NCBI RefSeq assembly: GCF_000149955.1
Contig: NC_030987.1
Span: 528,003-592,002, forward strand
Length of the DNA stretch: 64,000 nucleotides
Direction: 5' to 3'
Source of the DNA: Fusarium oxysporum f. sp. lycopersici 4287
Taxonomy: Eukaryota; Ascomycota; Sordariomycetes; Hypocreales; Nectriaceae
In this document: one piece after another, positions 32,554 through 43,940 of the stretch
Numbering within the stretch: the first letter of the stretch is position 1
Layout of the letters: each line of letters opens with the position of its first letter
The notes under the pieces: model-generated
The model's input: the letters and a program-made list of their open reading frames with translations, nothing else
Told to the model about the DNA's origin: nothing
Databases searched by the model: none
Program-made: the position numbers and the translations under genes

Positions 32554-33119
32554 ATATTGGACATAGATAAGGAGTTCAACGGTCTATCATGCCTTATCAG
32601 TAGATATGGCGTGCTAGATCGATCACGTGGAAGCTACTCCGATGTAAGTGACATCTCGACAATGACCTCATGAATTCGGAAAGTGTTCTATCAGAAGATT
32701 TGTTTTGGTATCCTGGGGTCCTAGATATACGTAGATGTGCAAATGCGTGGAGAGTTCGAGCATGGTTGACAGATTAGCAATTGATTGAGTGGTTCAGCTG
32801 GCTCAAGTAAGAAGAAAAATTGCTCTAAGAGCTCGGCACTCTTAGAGCTGAGGTCAGTTAGAAAGCAGAACTTATAGGACCGTCATAAAGCCAGTACGGG
32901 ATACCACGAGCCCCCCCAATATTGTCTGGGATACGCCAAGTACAGATCTGTTTGGCTCTCGCCTTGAGCAGCGATGCTAGAGTCTAGGGTGGCCCACGGT
33001 GGATAAGGTGAAGCAAGGTAAGAGAACAGCCGAGGATCAGCCACGGCAAGCACCCCACTACGGGACCTTTAAATTTTGCCCGGATCGCGTTCCTTCTCTT
33101 CTTCTTTTTCTTTTCTCCT
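32554..33119. other. Intergenic region
   Basis: Promoter side of the second Zn2Cys6 gene. It ends in a pyrimidine-rich tract (33090-33118) just ahead of the candidate non-coding transcript. No gene recognised. Confidence 0.4.
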
Positions 33120-33120
33120 T

Positions 33121-33420
33121 ATGACCCTCTTCATTCAAGAAACCGTAAGTCCTTCACCACGCACAAATACTTGCATTTTGACATATCGCTAACATTTACC
33201 CCGCAGATGATGAGAACCGCGTGTTTAATATGATGCAGTGCCTCCTCTCCGGACCTCGAAACCCTCTGCCTCTCGGGGCAGCTTAAGCGGTTTCGTGGCG
33301 AGGTGAGGTTGGTACCATGAAATGGGCGTTCGACACAGACCTTGTTACAAGCATCGGACGCGATGGAAAAAAGCTCTGACTTATTATGAATGAAAGAGAG
33401 GATTCTTGTTTGGTTCGCGC
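33121..33420 (+). ncRNA. Candidate spliced, structured non-coding transcript
   Basis: A CT-rich leader typical of strong fungal promoters is followed by a textbook intron at 33151-33206 (GTAAGT..GCTAACA..GCAG), yet the flanking sequence offers only a 16-codon frame. Right after the intron, ATGATGA (33207-33213) matches a C box and CTGA at 33376-33379 matches a D box. Between them, CCTCGAAACC pairs with GGTTTCGTGG (9 of 10), enclosing the hairpin CTGCC / GGCAG. This resembles a structured RNA, perhaps a large C/D-type snoRNA, but I cannot assign a family. The alternative is a leader exon of the downstream endocytic adaptor gene. Confidence 0.3.
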
Positions 33421-34485
33421 GGCTGGGGCAACTCAGCGTACAGAAATTGAACCGTTTTTTGACAGGTAGGTTTTTTTTGCGATTGAGGGAAATGGGGAGC
33501 GAGCCTCAAGTGAGGTTTCGCGTATACATCTGTACTAGGAATTGAATTGCATTTTGTGTTTTAATTGTAATGACAAACCTTGTGCCTCGCGACCTGCTGT
33601 TTTTGATAGAGTGAATGTGCCGTCCCTTGTCTAGACCTGTATCAGGTGAAATGAGTTTTTGGTGAGACGTGAAGAAGCGAAGAGATTATCACACAAGCAA
33701 CCAAACACGCATGCAAACAGCCACAAGCAGACTGTGTTTGTACTACCTAAATGCCCAAGGATGCCTCAATTTGCATTCCCCTCAGACAAAAAAAGTCCCC
33801 AGATTTCTTCAACCTCATGGAACATCACCATCTCTGCAGTGGAGCTGTCTTGGCGCAATCAAGTCCCTCTGAAATGAAGTGCCCCCAAGGGGCAGAAGAA
33901 TCTATGGTGACGACATCAGTAGCGTCCCCTGGAATTACAGTGGAAGAGTAGCGCCCGCCCGTATCGGAGTCAACGACCTTTCCGGAGGACACAAGTTTGG
34001 AGGGTACATCGTGAGACCGCCGAGTATCGCCAGGCGGCACAGGTACTTCCCTATCATCCACCTTTCTCAGAATCTCCACCTTCTTGTCCTACAACCACCA
34101 AAGCCCAACCTCAAGTCAACGCCAACCCGAACAGCACACACCCCTCCCCTTGTCCTGCCACGCCCCAGAATCGTCCACGTCCCCCGGCGCGGATACGGAC
34201 ACTCTCTCGTTGTCTCTCTCGGTCAATCTCTCTTTCTTCGTTCAAGACTCTTCAAGATCTCTTTTTGCGCTGGTCACCTTGAAGCGACACGACACGCTCG
34301 ACTCGCTCGTCTTCTGCAGCAGCAGCCCTTATCGTCATCCTCGCATCGATTCCCCCGGATCCCCGGCCATCATCATCTGTCACCGTACCCCGTCGCTCGT
34401 TGCAACGTCCGTCGTCTGAACTTTTTGTCCCTCCATCGTCCGGCGATTATAAGCTCGATATAGCTCCCGAGCTTCTGTTGGAATC
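33421..34485. other. Promoter and 5' leader region of the endocytic adaptor gene
   Basis: About 1 kb without a supported gene. From about 34100 to 34480 it is strongly pyrimidine-rich with many CTC/TCT runs, as in long 5' leaders of fungal housekeeping genes. Confidence 0.45.
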
Positions 34486-36664
34486 ATGTCAAGCTCCTTC
34501 GAAAAGTCCGTCAAGGGCGCAACGAAGATCAAGGTACGTGTGCAGTCTTGGCGGCGCGCTCTTGATGAGCCTAATATCAGCGGCAATCATGAGCCCAACC
34601 AATTTTCCTCGATGGGCGCTGTTTCTCAGGATTCGACTTGGTACTGATCTCGGATGTTGTAGAATGCTCCCCCAAAGACGAAATACATCGAACACATTCT
34701 CGTAGCTACCCATTCCGGCGAAGCTGGCGTCGGCGAGGTCTTTCGCGCTCTCACATACCGTCTCCGCGATTCAACATGGACCGTCGTCTTCAAAAGTCTA
34801 ATTACTGTTCACCTGATGATCAGAGAGGGATCTCCCGATGTTACACTCGCCTTCCTTTCGACGCATCGCAATGTGCTAGCGATTAGCAGCTTTACAGATG
34901 GTACGTTCCACGCATGCCGAACTGAATCTGGACGTGGGGATTGACAGATTGGCAGCACAAATCCAAGGACGAAACATTCGACATTATGCCCACTACCTAG
35001 CTGAGCGAGCTCGCGCATACGAGAAGACGAAGACGGATTGGGTGCGCGCTTCTGAGTCAAGACTTGAGAAGCTTTCGGTTGAGAAGGGATTGTTACGGGA
35101 GACGGAAATCGTTCAACACCAACTTGAGGCTTTACTAAAATGCGACGTAAGTTAGGACCGTAACGGGAGAGAGAATCTCGAGTACTAACGATCTCAGGTG
35201 ATGGAGAATGAGCCAGAGAATGAAATCACTATAACTGTTTTCCGACTGCTTGTCTTGGATCTCTTGGCACTATTTCAGGTTCTCAACCAAGGACTCATCA
35301 GCATTCTTGGTATGTTTGCCCCTCCCCCTCTGTCTCAGCCCGCCACTTTGACTAACGTTCCAATCCCTTCAGGTAACTTTTTCGAAATGTCAAAGGTGGA
35401 TGCCGAACGTGCTATGGCCATTTATCGGAAATTCACGAAGCAAACAGACTACGTCGTCCAATATCTGAGCGTAGCTCGTCAGCACGAACACCACACTCGA
35501 GTCGAGGTGCCGAAGCTCAAGCACGCTCCTGTCAATCTTGGACGCCAGCTGGAGGAGTATCTTCACGATCCCGATTTCGAGGTCCACCGAAGACAATATT
35601 TGGCCGAGCAGGACGTGAAGAAGATTGGTGGAGGTTCAAGCTCGAAGCAAGGAGGTCTCAGCAAGAAGAAGAGCACCGATTTCCCCGAACCAGCGTCCAA
35701 CAACCCCTTTCCCAAAATCACCTCGTCTTCGAGCGGTAATAGGGCACCAGAGTCAAAACCGCAAGCCAACAAGGGTCCTGATCCCGATCTGATCGACTTC
35801 TTCGACTCTATCGAACAGAACCAGACACCGATGAGCATGAACCCTCAGCCTCAACAACAGACTTTCCAACAGCAGCCGACAGGCATGCCGTTTCAACAGA
35901 ACGGTTTCGCCGCTCAGCCTACTGGATTTGCCTCCAACAGTCCATTCCAACAGCCTCAGCAAACTGGGTTCATGCAACCGCAGCAACCTCAGATCCAGCA
36001 ACCCCAGATCCAATTGCAGCCCGACTTCACCGGAGCTGGTTTCGGAGGGTTCACTCCTCAACAAGCCTTTCAACCAAGCTCACTCGCACCAATCCCTCAG
36101 GATTCAATGGCCAGCTTTCCCAACGCTGCCCCTCAGATTCAACAACCCGTTCAGAATGGATCGCCTCAGGGGCTTCAACCGATGCAAACAGGAAGCACCA
36201 ACCCCTTCCGCCAGTCTATGCTCATGGCTCAACAAACGGGTCTTCCATCATCTGCTACAACACCTGCTCTAAATCGCCAATCTACAAACCCATTCGCTCG
36301 AACATCACCACAGCAAAACACTTCTCCTTTCGCCCAAGCTTCAAATTCGCCTTTCCAATCACCATCTCCTCAACAGCCACAGCAACAACCTGCTCTTCAA
36401 CCTACACCAACCGGCACAAACCCCTTTGCACGCAACTCCATGATGCCAGCGCCAAACCAAGAACAACGTCCACAAACAGCTGGCGCTGCTCTCGCTCCTC
36501 AACCGACCGGTACAACCAACCCCTTCCGAAACGGCGCCTTTGTCAACCACAACACAGGTATGGGATGGCAAGCTAACCAGCAGCCTATCGGAGGAGGCCT
36601 CGACCAACTCCCAACAGTACCTGTATTCCCTCGTCCAGCTCAACAGACACCTTGGCAGCAATAA
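34486..36664 (+). CDS. ANTH-domain endocytic adaptor (AP180 / yeast Yap1801-1802 type)
   Basis: Exons 34486-34533, 34663-34900, 34956-35146, 35198-35309 and 35373-36664 give 626 residues. The N-terminal ANTH domain (about 1-290) begins MSSSFEKSVKGATKIKNAPPK, a PI(4,5)P2-binding Lys-rich start, and includes KYIEHILVATHS and NIRHYAHYLAERARAY. The C-terminal half is Gln/Pro-rich with five NPF motifs (EH-domain ligands) and several PTG motifs. Such proteins link clathrin, cargo and membrane during endocytosis. The last intron (35310-35372, 63 nt, CTAAC branch) has no in-frame stop, so its retention would add 21 residues in frame; both forms are possible. Exon 3 uses the second of two nearby acceptors. 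Confidence 0.92.
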
Positions 36665-37126
36665 GATTATCGAAGGAGCCGTTCCAAACAAACCCATCAT
36701 ATCTTACAAGCTCAAATCAAGACATAATTCGCATGGCGTTTTCCACAGCGCCCTTTTGTTTCCATTTCTTGGCTGTAACAGCCTCCCTTTCCATATAGTA
36801 AGCGAGGCGTTTTCGGGGGATGAGATTCGAAAAGAGGATTGCAAGGCCACAGGATGAGCACCTAGGAAGATACAGTATGCTTCTGAAATTGCCCTTCAAT
36901 CCTCTCCTGGTGATTTTCCTTTTGGATTAGTATAGTAGCAGTCATACAAAAATACAATTATCATCAATTATTTATCTGTATTCACTGTGTCTGGTATATG
37001 TTCTCTGTAGCCATGGTATCGTGTCGTTTTTACCATCTTCAAAACTCCAGTACCGTTATATCCCTCAGTGTTTTCCCAAACTCCCAAACTCCATAGCTAT
37101 GCCCGTTTAAACAACGAAATTATCTT
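36665..37126. other. Convergent 3' region
   Basis: Lies between the tail ends of the adaptor and TFIIH-subunit genes, and should hold both terminators. No gene seen. Confidence 0.5.
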
Positions 37127-38236
37127 CTAGAACGGATCATCGACGTCCATTCTGCCCCCTGTATCTCCCGTCACAGCCGCTTCTTTCGCGCCCGCCGTAG
37201 CAACACTCTTCTCAACCTTCTCCTCATCCACAAACACACCCAGCCCTGAAAAAGCCTCGAACAAAGCTCGAGTGAGATACTCATCAGGACTGTACCCTCC
37301 AGCCTTGAACTCGGGCTTCGTCCTTGTGATCTCGACCCACTCATTGCTATACGTCGCTAGTTTCTCCGGCGCAAGGTCTACGCGCTCTGGCATGACACGC
37401 ACGCCGCCGTACGGATCGTATGGCTTGTTCTCCACAACGACAGCCTTCTTCTCGCGCAGTCCTCTGATAGAGAGACCGCTGCTTCCTGCTGCGCCGAGTG
37501 CTGCGTCGCGCTTGTTGTGTCCTCGTTTCTTGAGCATAATCTTGTCCATCGCTTCTGTTGCGCGACCCATCTCGGCGCTTTGGAGAGAGTCGAGCATCTC
37601 TTCACGGAAGCGCTTGGCGTTGGCTTTTTCTTCGAGTTCTTCTTGTCGTTCAAGTAATCGTCGCTGTCGGGCTTCTTCTTCCTCTGCTGCGATGCGGCGC
37701 TGGCGAGCATCGTCTGTTTCGCGCGCAAGACGTCTGTTGCGCTCAATGTCCTGCTTGTGTTTCGCCTCCCACTCGCCAAGTTGCGCCTCAGCCTTCCTCC
37801 TCTGTTCGTCGGTGCCATAAACGAGGTCACACGTCAAACACTCCACCATCTCCAGGTACTCATTATAATCATTCAGCGTCTCAAAGTCCTCCTCAACCTT
37901 GTTAAACACTGCCGCCACTCGTCTCCGAATATCAACTTCACGCTCCACGGCAAGATCCGCGAAGAAAGCGGTCTTGAAACCGCGAAGACGAAGGGTCTTG
38001 TGGCAGCCGGCGTAGGGACATTGGTTGGGACCATCTTTAAAGATTCGCTCGACGCAGGTTTTGCACATGCGGTGGTAGCACTCCGGGTTGATGCGGAATT
38101 CCATGTCCCGGTTGAAGTAGCGTGTTGTCTTGCATACGGGACATGTCTCGTCTTGGTCTGGCGGTGGAGGCGCGTTGAGATCTGTGGCGTGGCGTATTGA
38201 GACGCCTGCGCGAGACATTTTGGCTGGCGAGAGCAC
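37127..38236 (-). CDS. TFB3: TFIIH/CAK assembly subunit Tfb3 (MAT1 homologue)
   Basis: Single exon. Started at 38236 it gives 369 residues; the ATG at 38218 (MSRAGVS) may be the real start. The N-terminal C3HC4 RING reads CPVCKTTRY, then CYHRMCKTC and CPYAGC. Next is the conserved basic stretch TLRLRGFKTAFF, then a MAT1-type DIRRRVAAVFNK helix, and a long Arg/Glu-rich coiled coil (about 155-230). The C-terminal region with KPYDPYGG and YSNEWVEI is of the kind that contacts CDK7/cyclin. In the nucleus it bridges the kinase module to core TFIIH for transcription and nucleotide-excision repair. It is divergent from NudC with about 290 bp between starts. Confidence 0.93.
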   Translation of the reverse strand: MLSPAKMSRAGVSIRHATDLNAPPPPDQDETCPVCKTTRYFNRDMEFRINPECYHRMCKTCVERIFKDGPNQCPYAGCHKTLRLRGFKTAFFADLAVEREVDIRRRVAAVFNKVEEDFETLNDYNEYLEMVECLTCDLVYGTDEQRRKAEAQLGEWEAKHKQDIERNRRLARETDDARQRRIAAEEEEARQRRLLERQEELEEKANAKRFREEMLDSLQSAEMGRATEAMDKIMLKKRGHNKRDAALGAAGSSGLSIRGLREKKAVVVENKPYDPYGGVRVMPERVDLAPEKLATYSNEWVEITRTKPEFKAGGYSPDEYLTRALFEAFSGLGVFVDEEKVEKSVATAGAKEAAVTGDTGGRMDVDDPF

Positions 38237-38526
38237 TGAATGTGCGGTTGAGTGGAGGGGTGAGGTTGTTGAGAGAAGGAGACGAAATGAATCGCTTTGT
38301 TATGCTGAAGAAGTGATTAATAAGTGGCTATCAAATGTTGGTTCTGCACGGCTGAAGAGATGGGGGTAACAGGCTTGCCGGGGAGTTTCCCATTGGTCAG
38401 AGCTCAGAACGACATGGCCCCACCTTCTAGGTGCCCCTCCATGAATTGTCAGCCTTCTCTCATAACCAACAGCTTCCATCGATTTCTCCCCTCAGAACAT
38501 ATCACAACAACTTCAAAAACATCACC

Positions 38527-39230
38527 ATGGCTGATAACGGTGAGTACTATTCTCATGGTTCATTTCATGGGTACATATAAGCAATTTTATTGCTAGTCAC
38601 AGCTTCACATGTACTGACGCTCACAGAACCTACACCCGCTGAGACCGCCGCTGCTAACGCAAAGGAGGCCGAGGAGCAGGCTGCTCTTCCCTACAAGTGG
38701 ACTCAGACCATCTCAGAGCTCGATGTCACCTTCAATGTACCCGGAAACCTCAAGTCGAGGGATCTCGTCATTACTATCAAGAAGCAGAGCCTACAGGCGG
38801 GTATCAAGGGCCAGGATCCAATCATCCAGGTACATACACAGCTCAAGCCACATCTCATACACCAACTAACCCACAACAGGGCGACCTCCCCCACGCCGTC
38901 CACGTTGACGACTCTACATGGACGCTCAGCACCAACTCAGATGGCACCAAGACAGTTGAGATCCACCTCGACAAGGTGAACAAGATGGAATGGTGGGCGC
39001 ACGTTGTCACCTCCGCTCCCAAGATCGACGTGACCAAGATCCAGCCCGACAACTCCAAGCTTTCAGATCTCGACGGTGAGACCCGCGGTATGGTCGAGAA
39101 GATGATGTTCGACCAGCAGCAGAAGGAGAAGGGCCTGCCCAGCTCAGACGAGCAGAAGAAGGCGGATATCCTCAAGAAGTTCCAGGAGCAGCATCCCGAG
39201 ATGGACTTTAGCAAGGCCAAGATCAACTAA
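38527..39230 (+). CDS. nudC: Nuclear movement protein NudC (CS domain)
   Basis: Exons 38527-38539, 38627-38829 and 38880-39230 give 188 residues. A 13-nt first exon (MADN plus one base) is followed by an acidic Ala-rich stretch. The CS/p23 domain then starts at [14 protein letters not shown], with [17 protein letters not shown] and the diagnostic DSTWTL and KMEWWAHV. The tail has [20 protein letters not shown] and ends at [12 protein letters not shown], the standard NudC end. NudC works with Hsp90 and stabilises LIS1 for dynein-driven nuclear migration in hyphae. Size and order of motifs match the family. Confidence 0.95.
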
Positions 39231-39305
39231 GCAAGCAAAAAGTACTTATGACGAATCCCAATTGAGAAGTTGAAAAGACGTTTCATTTCGTTACTTGTTG
39301 TGTTT

Positions 39306-41434
39306 TCATCTCGTTTCTAGAGCAATTGCTGCGCGCTCGAGAAAGGCGTTGAAGTTTTTGACTTGTTGGAGCATACCGCCTGCGGAGCTCGATGAGCTGG
39401 CTTCGTCTGTGATGCGTGCGACGAGAAGCTCGAGGTTAGCCAGATCGGCCTTTTTCTCCTGGGCGCGTGATAGTTCAGGGGCGTCTCGTCCCCGTTCGAC
39501 TGCCATGTCTATGTCATGCATTATAGCTGAGGTATCGAGTCGGTACTACAATTGTTAGCCGAGGTTACAGCAGATGAAAGTATCAGTCAACTCACTTTTG
39601 ACTCTTTGGTGTCCTCTTCGTGCTTGATGCGTACAGCATCCATCTTGAGCGCAACTTGTTCCCTCTCTGCTTTGAGACGTAATATCTCTTCTCGCAAAGA
39701 GAGCTTCTCTCGCTGTACCAGACGAACACGCTTCCGTAATGATTGCCAGTCCATGAGGTGAATTGACTAACTCGTCAGTCCCAATTCTTCCCATGCAGGG
39801 CGAAAACAACTTACCAATTGTAATAATCGAGACGTGAGCTCCTCCTTGTACGCCTCAAGTGCCCGGATCTTGATCCGACATTCTTTCTTCTTATCTTTCT
39901 CCTCGGTATTCTGTAGCGCCTCAAAGAACTTCGCAACCGTACCGTCGATGACTTCCAAGCAAGCTTGTGCAAACACATCCACCGCTGTTACTCCAGTTGT
40001 TGTAAAAGGCAGATCCACCGCGAGTTGATCTTCTTCTTCATCGTCGCCTTTGATGAACTTCTTGACGTTGACGAAGCGCTGAACTGTGACCTCGATTGCT
40101 GAACCGTCGCTGACTCGGCGCTCTTTGGCGGCTTGTTTCGTCCTGCGGACCTGTTTCGGCAGTGGCTTCTCTTGAGTTGTCCTTGGTTTTGATAGGGGTA
40201 GATGGATTTGGTGGCTGGTTGTTTCTGTGTTGCGGGGCTTCTCGATGGTCGTCCTCGACGTCGTTTCGCTGCTGGTGCTTCGGTTTCCTCTTCTTCTGCT
40301 TGCTCCTGGGGCTCCGCAACAGGTGATTGAGACGGTAGACTTCTTCGAGGCCGTTTTCTTCCAAGTGCCTTAGCCGCTTCGACAGCATCGATAGCTTCCG
40401 CTACCACCTCTTCTTCCTCCTGTGCCTCCTCCTCTGCCACGGGCTCCTCTTCAATCTGCTCCTCTTCAGGTTCTGCTTCTTCTGTTGCATCATCTGATTG
40501 TTCATCATCCGCAGGGGCGTGATCCGCTCGATTTGGTGAAAGCTCGTCTTCTTCTTCATCTTGCTCAGCAAGCCTCGAAGATCGCCTTTGTGATAGTCTC
40601 GACCGAATTATGGTGGGACCTTCACTCCGTCGCACCTTGCGCACCAGCGGCGATGAGGAAGGCGGTGCATCGTCCTCTTGTAGCGTCGTGTGCAATCGTG
40701 TCGTTGACGATATGGCCTCGCTCATGCGTACGTCCTGTCGCTTGTTCGCAACATCTTGCGCAATCTGTTCCAGTGACCTGCGGCTCGACCGTCGTTGCGA
40801 TGGTTGTTCGGAAGATTCATTATTCGGTAGCACCGGTAACTCAACTTCAACTTCGTTCTCGTTTGGCGCTTCGACTTCTGGGCTCGGTAATTCGGAGTCT
40901 GGCTGTGGCTCCGGTTCGACTTCCTCTTCCTCCTCGGGTTCTGCTTCCGGCTCCTCTACCACATCAAGACTCGGCTCTTCCTCCTCTCGTGATTCACCTG
41001 TCGTATCCCGCGCGCCAGGTTCCTTAGATGTTTCTGGTAGATCGTAGGGGTCTCTCGATCGAGGCGAGCGTCTCCGTGCGCTTCCTTGCGCTTGTGCAGA
41101 CGGCGGCGCTTCGTTCTCCAATCTTCTTCTCTTAGCAGATGTATTTGGTGTTCGGCGGGCTGACGATGTGGGTGGTGCGGGTGCAGGTGCGGCGGGAGTC
41201 GAGCCAGCTATGTTGAGACCAGCGATGTCGAGGTTGAAGGAGTCATCTTCGATGTTGGCACGCCTTGAGTCGCATTAGCACAGATACCTTGGGAATTATG
41301 GGGGCTGATTCGTACTGGGCACCTCGTAGACGCTCGTTCAGCCGGTCAGCGCGGCGCTGTTGGCCTATTTATCGTGTTAGCGACTTGATCAACTGCTTGG
41401 TGATGGGAATCGCTGTTGGCATACCTGTGGCCAT
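39306..41434 (-). CDS. AT-hook, acidic nuclear protein, probably an inner-kinetochore (CENP-U/Ame1-like) subunit
   Basis: Exons 41425-41434, 41316-41364, 39815-41263, 39596-39766 and 39306-39545. The start is MATGQQRRADRLNERL. A long disordered Glu/Ser-rich part contains several SRR(S) motifs and one AT hook (KRRRGRPSR). The conserved-looking end is VTVQRFVNVKK, LPFTTTGVTAVDVFAQACLE, a coiled coil (QREKLSLREEILRLKAEREQ) and FNAFLERAAIALE. This layout resembles fungal COMA-complex subunits; the assignment is from memory of the family and not certain. Exon 3 is one base short between about 40190 and 40240 (a CCCC run is the likeliest site), so the frame shifts just after the AT hook. In a conserved gene this may be an assembly error. 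Confidence 0.5.
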
Positions 41435-41957
41435 TGTGGGAAAAAAGCGCACCTATATCTTTCTCTGCGCATTCGATTTTATCCAGGTTCAGTGTTTGGG
41501 TTGAATGCGCTGGTGATGTTGCAATTGGGTGTTTTTAATTGTGATGTTGATGGAGTACTGTTTGAATATGCTTGTGACGCGTGGGGTGAGACGCGTTCTA
41601 TAGCCGCGGGGCATTGAAGCAATTAATTGATTGATGGGCCAAATTGATCGACCAATGACCGTCTGCAAGACAAAGACTAGAACATGATATTATATAGTAT
41701 TCCCTTAGGTTTTGTGTCTATTATAAATTTGAAAGATCTGCATAATTTCTCCCATCATAACCATGGGGATTTCTGCTCTCAATAACCAAGTAAACAAAGA
41801 CCCAAGACTTTTATAAGACGGCCAGCCGTCATCAGCCGGGTATCATTAGTATTCTTTATCCCTTTCCGGTCTATCCTTGATATGCCTTTCCTGCTCAACA
41901 GAGCTAAACGCCTTTCAAGCAGCCAATGGCCCTAGGTACACAAATAACAGCTGATGC
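41435..41957. other. Intergenic region
   Basis: Promoter of the kinetochore-like gene and 3' flank of the LicD gene. A/T-leaning around 41680-41740. Nothing else recognised. Confidence 0.45.
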
Positions 41958-43072
41958 TTAGTTCATAGGAACCCACTGCATCTTTTCTGCATCGAATCGG
42001 TGACTAATTCCTTGTCAGTTCCCATGGACACGCATAGGCGTTGCATTGGAAGATCATACCCATGGTAGTCAGTCTTTGACAATGCTCCCTTGCCGTATTC
42101 CGAAGCCAGGATCTCCTTGTACCTGTACGGAATCTTGGCTTGAACACCTTCGAAGGTGGTGTCTAATAGAGGAAAGATGTACTTGTCCTGTCACATGAAG
42201 CTTTAGCACAAGGCAACGATCATTGCCAAATATACGCACCTTGAACTCGTGGTCATGCTTGTCGTACATAACACCATCACCCATCTCATGCCCAGGGTCG
42301 TATCTTGCCGCAGTGATGTCAATGAACAGGCCATTCTGCATATCGATCCACCTTGCATCAATGAAGTTCATGTAATCATCCCTCTCACGATATTTATGAT
42401 ACGGGTTGATCTCCAACTGAAAGAAGCAACCCTCCGGACAACCATCGTACTGGTAGTAGTAGATGGTCATGTTATGATAGGCAGCGAGGAAATACATGTC
42501 TGCCTCAGTAACTGAGACATCAGCGTCAAGGTCCCATGGCATGACCTGAGAAATCCTTTCGGTTAGAGAAGAGGGTCTAGACATGTGAAGTTATGGATAT
42601 CCGTATTCTTACCTTCTTTCCCCACCACCAGCCGAGAAGGGAGCCATGCATTAACCAGGTCTGGACTCCCAGATCTCGAAATGTGGCTAGGTATGTCTGC
42701 ATGAGGACTTTGATGCCTGCATTCTGAAGCTGTGGCTCGAGGGCTTCACCAAAATATCTCAGATCATAGTGGGGATATTGTCTGAGCGAGCCTTAGTTTT
42801 CTGTGTGGCGTTGTGTTGGCTGTTGGTAGGTAACTCACGATGCTTCCCCTGCAAGTCTCGTTAGTCAAAGAAAGACCTTCTTGTTTAGGATACGATGACC
42901 AATTCCATTGGGCATAAGGTCCCAAAAAGGTGAACTCACTAAAGTATTTCGGTGGAGGAGCTTCTCTGGTTGGAAGTTTCTGTTCAATCTTTTGCAGGAC
43001 GTCGGGGACTCCAAAGGCACTAGCGCTGGTGATCCAACCCAGGGCGACGGCAATGATTGCCGATACTCTCAT
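41958..43072 (-). CDS. LicD-family protein (fungal Mnn4-related), secretory pathway
   Basis: Six exons: 42940-43072, 42839-42848, 42613-42781, 42240-42545, 42060-42187, 41958-42003; 263 residues. The second exon is only 10 nt; including it gives KYFREASQYPHYDLRYFGEA, matching the family pattern KYFHE..HYD.R, whereas reading through destroys it. There is an N-terminal signal peptide or anchor (MRVSAIIAVALGWITSASAF). The core motif GSLLGWWWGKKVMPWDLDAD carries the DxDxD-like acidic centre of LicD nucleotidyl/phospho-transferases. The end is FDAEKMQWVPMN. Relatives include yeast Mnn4, needed for mannosyl-phosphate on glycans. Likely acts in the Golgi. Confidence 0.85.
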
Positions 43073-43940
43073 ATTATATCCGTAGTCTGTCTGCCTGGAA
43101 GAATGTCACTACACGTGGTCGTTAGGACTCAATGGTCAACGCGTATAGTCAGTTTAGGTTGGTTACGTGGACTGTGTGATGTTTCTGGAGATCTGCAGGG
43201 GTAGAGGCTCGCTCGCTCGTAGGCTGGCTCGTAACTTGAAAGGGGGCGTGCGGCAATGACGTTGAGAGAGCCACTGTAACTAAAAGCCAGTGAGGGATTA
43301 CTTGAATCGAAGCATTAGAGTATCACTTGAGCTAGAAAGTACAAGAGAAAGAGGGTGCGCCGCTTAAGTGTAGAGAATGATTAGATTAAAGTCTGCACGA
43401 TTCAGTGAGCGTACAAACAATTGTTTGATCTTCCATACTGAGGTGTCCGCGGAGCCCCCGGTTCCAGCACATCCGATGTTAGGTCCGCGTCACCAGCTCA
43501 AATCATATCGATAAGACGAACTGTCTCTATCTCTCAATACATCGCAACAATTTATATAAATTATATCAACCTCTTTCTAGGCATCAATGAGGCGCACGTG
43601 TCCGGAAATGGATGTAGATGTGGCTTAAAATGCATCTTCATGCCTTGTAAATGCTGTCGCTGACACTGACGCAAGCTCAAATGCCCCAGACACGTTTTAA
43701 GGTTGCCCAGTCTAGACTGCTCGTCTCCACCTCCTCCTCCGTCCATCGCATCGCCAAGCTGAAGCTCAGCTGCCTAAGCTCCCTCATCTTCAACCTCCAC
43801 TAGCCTTATACCCGGTTACTTGTCATCTTCAACCCCTCCCATCAACCAGCAATTCCACCTCGCATCTCGTATTCTCTTTCTCCAGAGTCGCTCGCCGCAA
43901 ACACACCAACGGCCGATACCTCCTTTTCCCGCCCTTGACA
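43073..43940. other. Divergent intergenic region
   Basis: Promoters of the leftward LicD gene and the rightward HDEL-receptor gene. The last 150 bp are pyrimidine-rich leader. Short frames here show no domains. Confidence 0.45.

Noticed and set aside
10000..33000. Secondary-metabolite gene cluster
   Set aside because: No polyketide synthase, peptide synthetase, terpene cyclase or other core enzyme is present; the enzymes fit catabolism better.
40422..41047. Long plus-strand frames opposite the AT-hook protein
   Set aside because: Composition (Pro/Leu or Ser/Gly) is that expected from the complement of Glu/Ser-rich codons; the minus-strand exons splice and continue into a conserved end.
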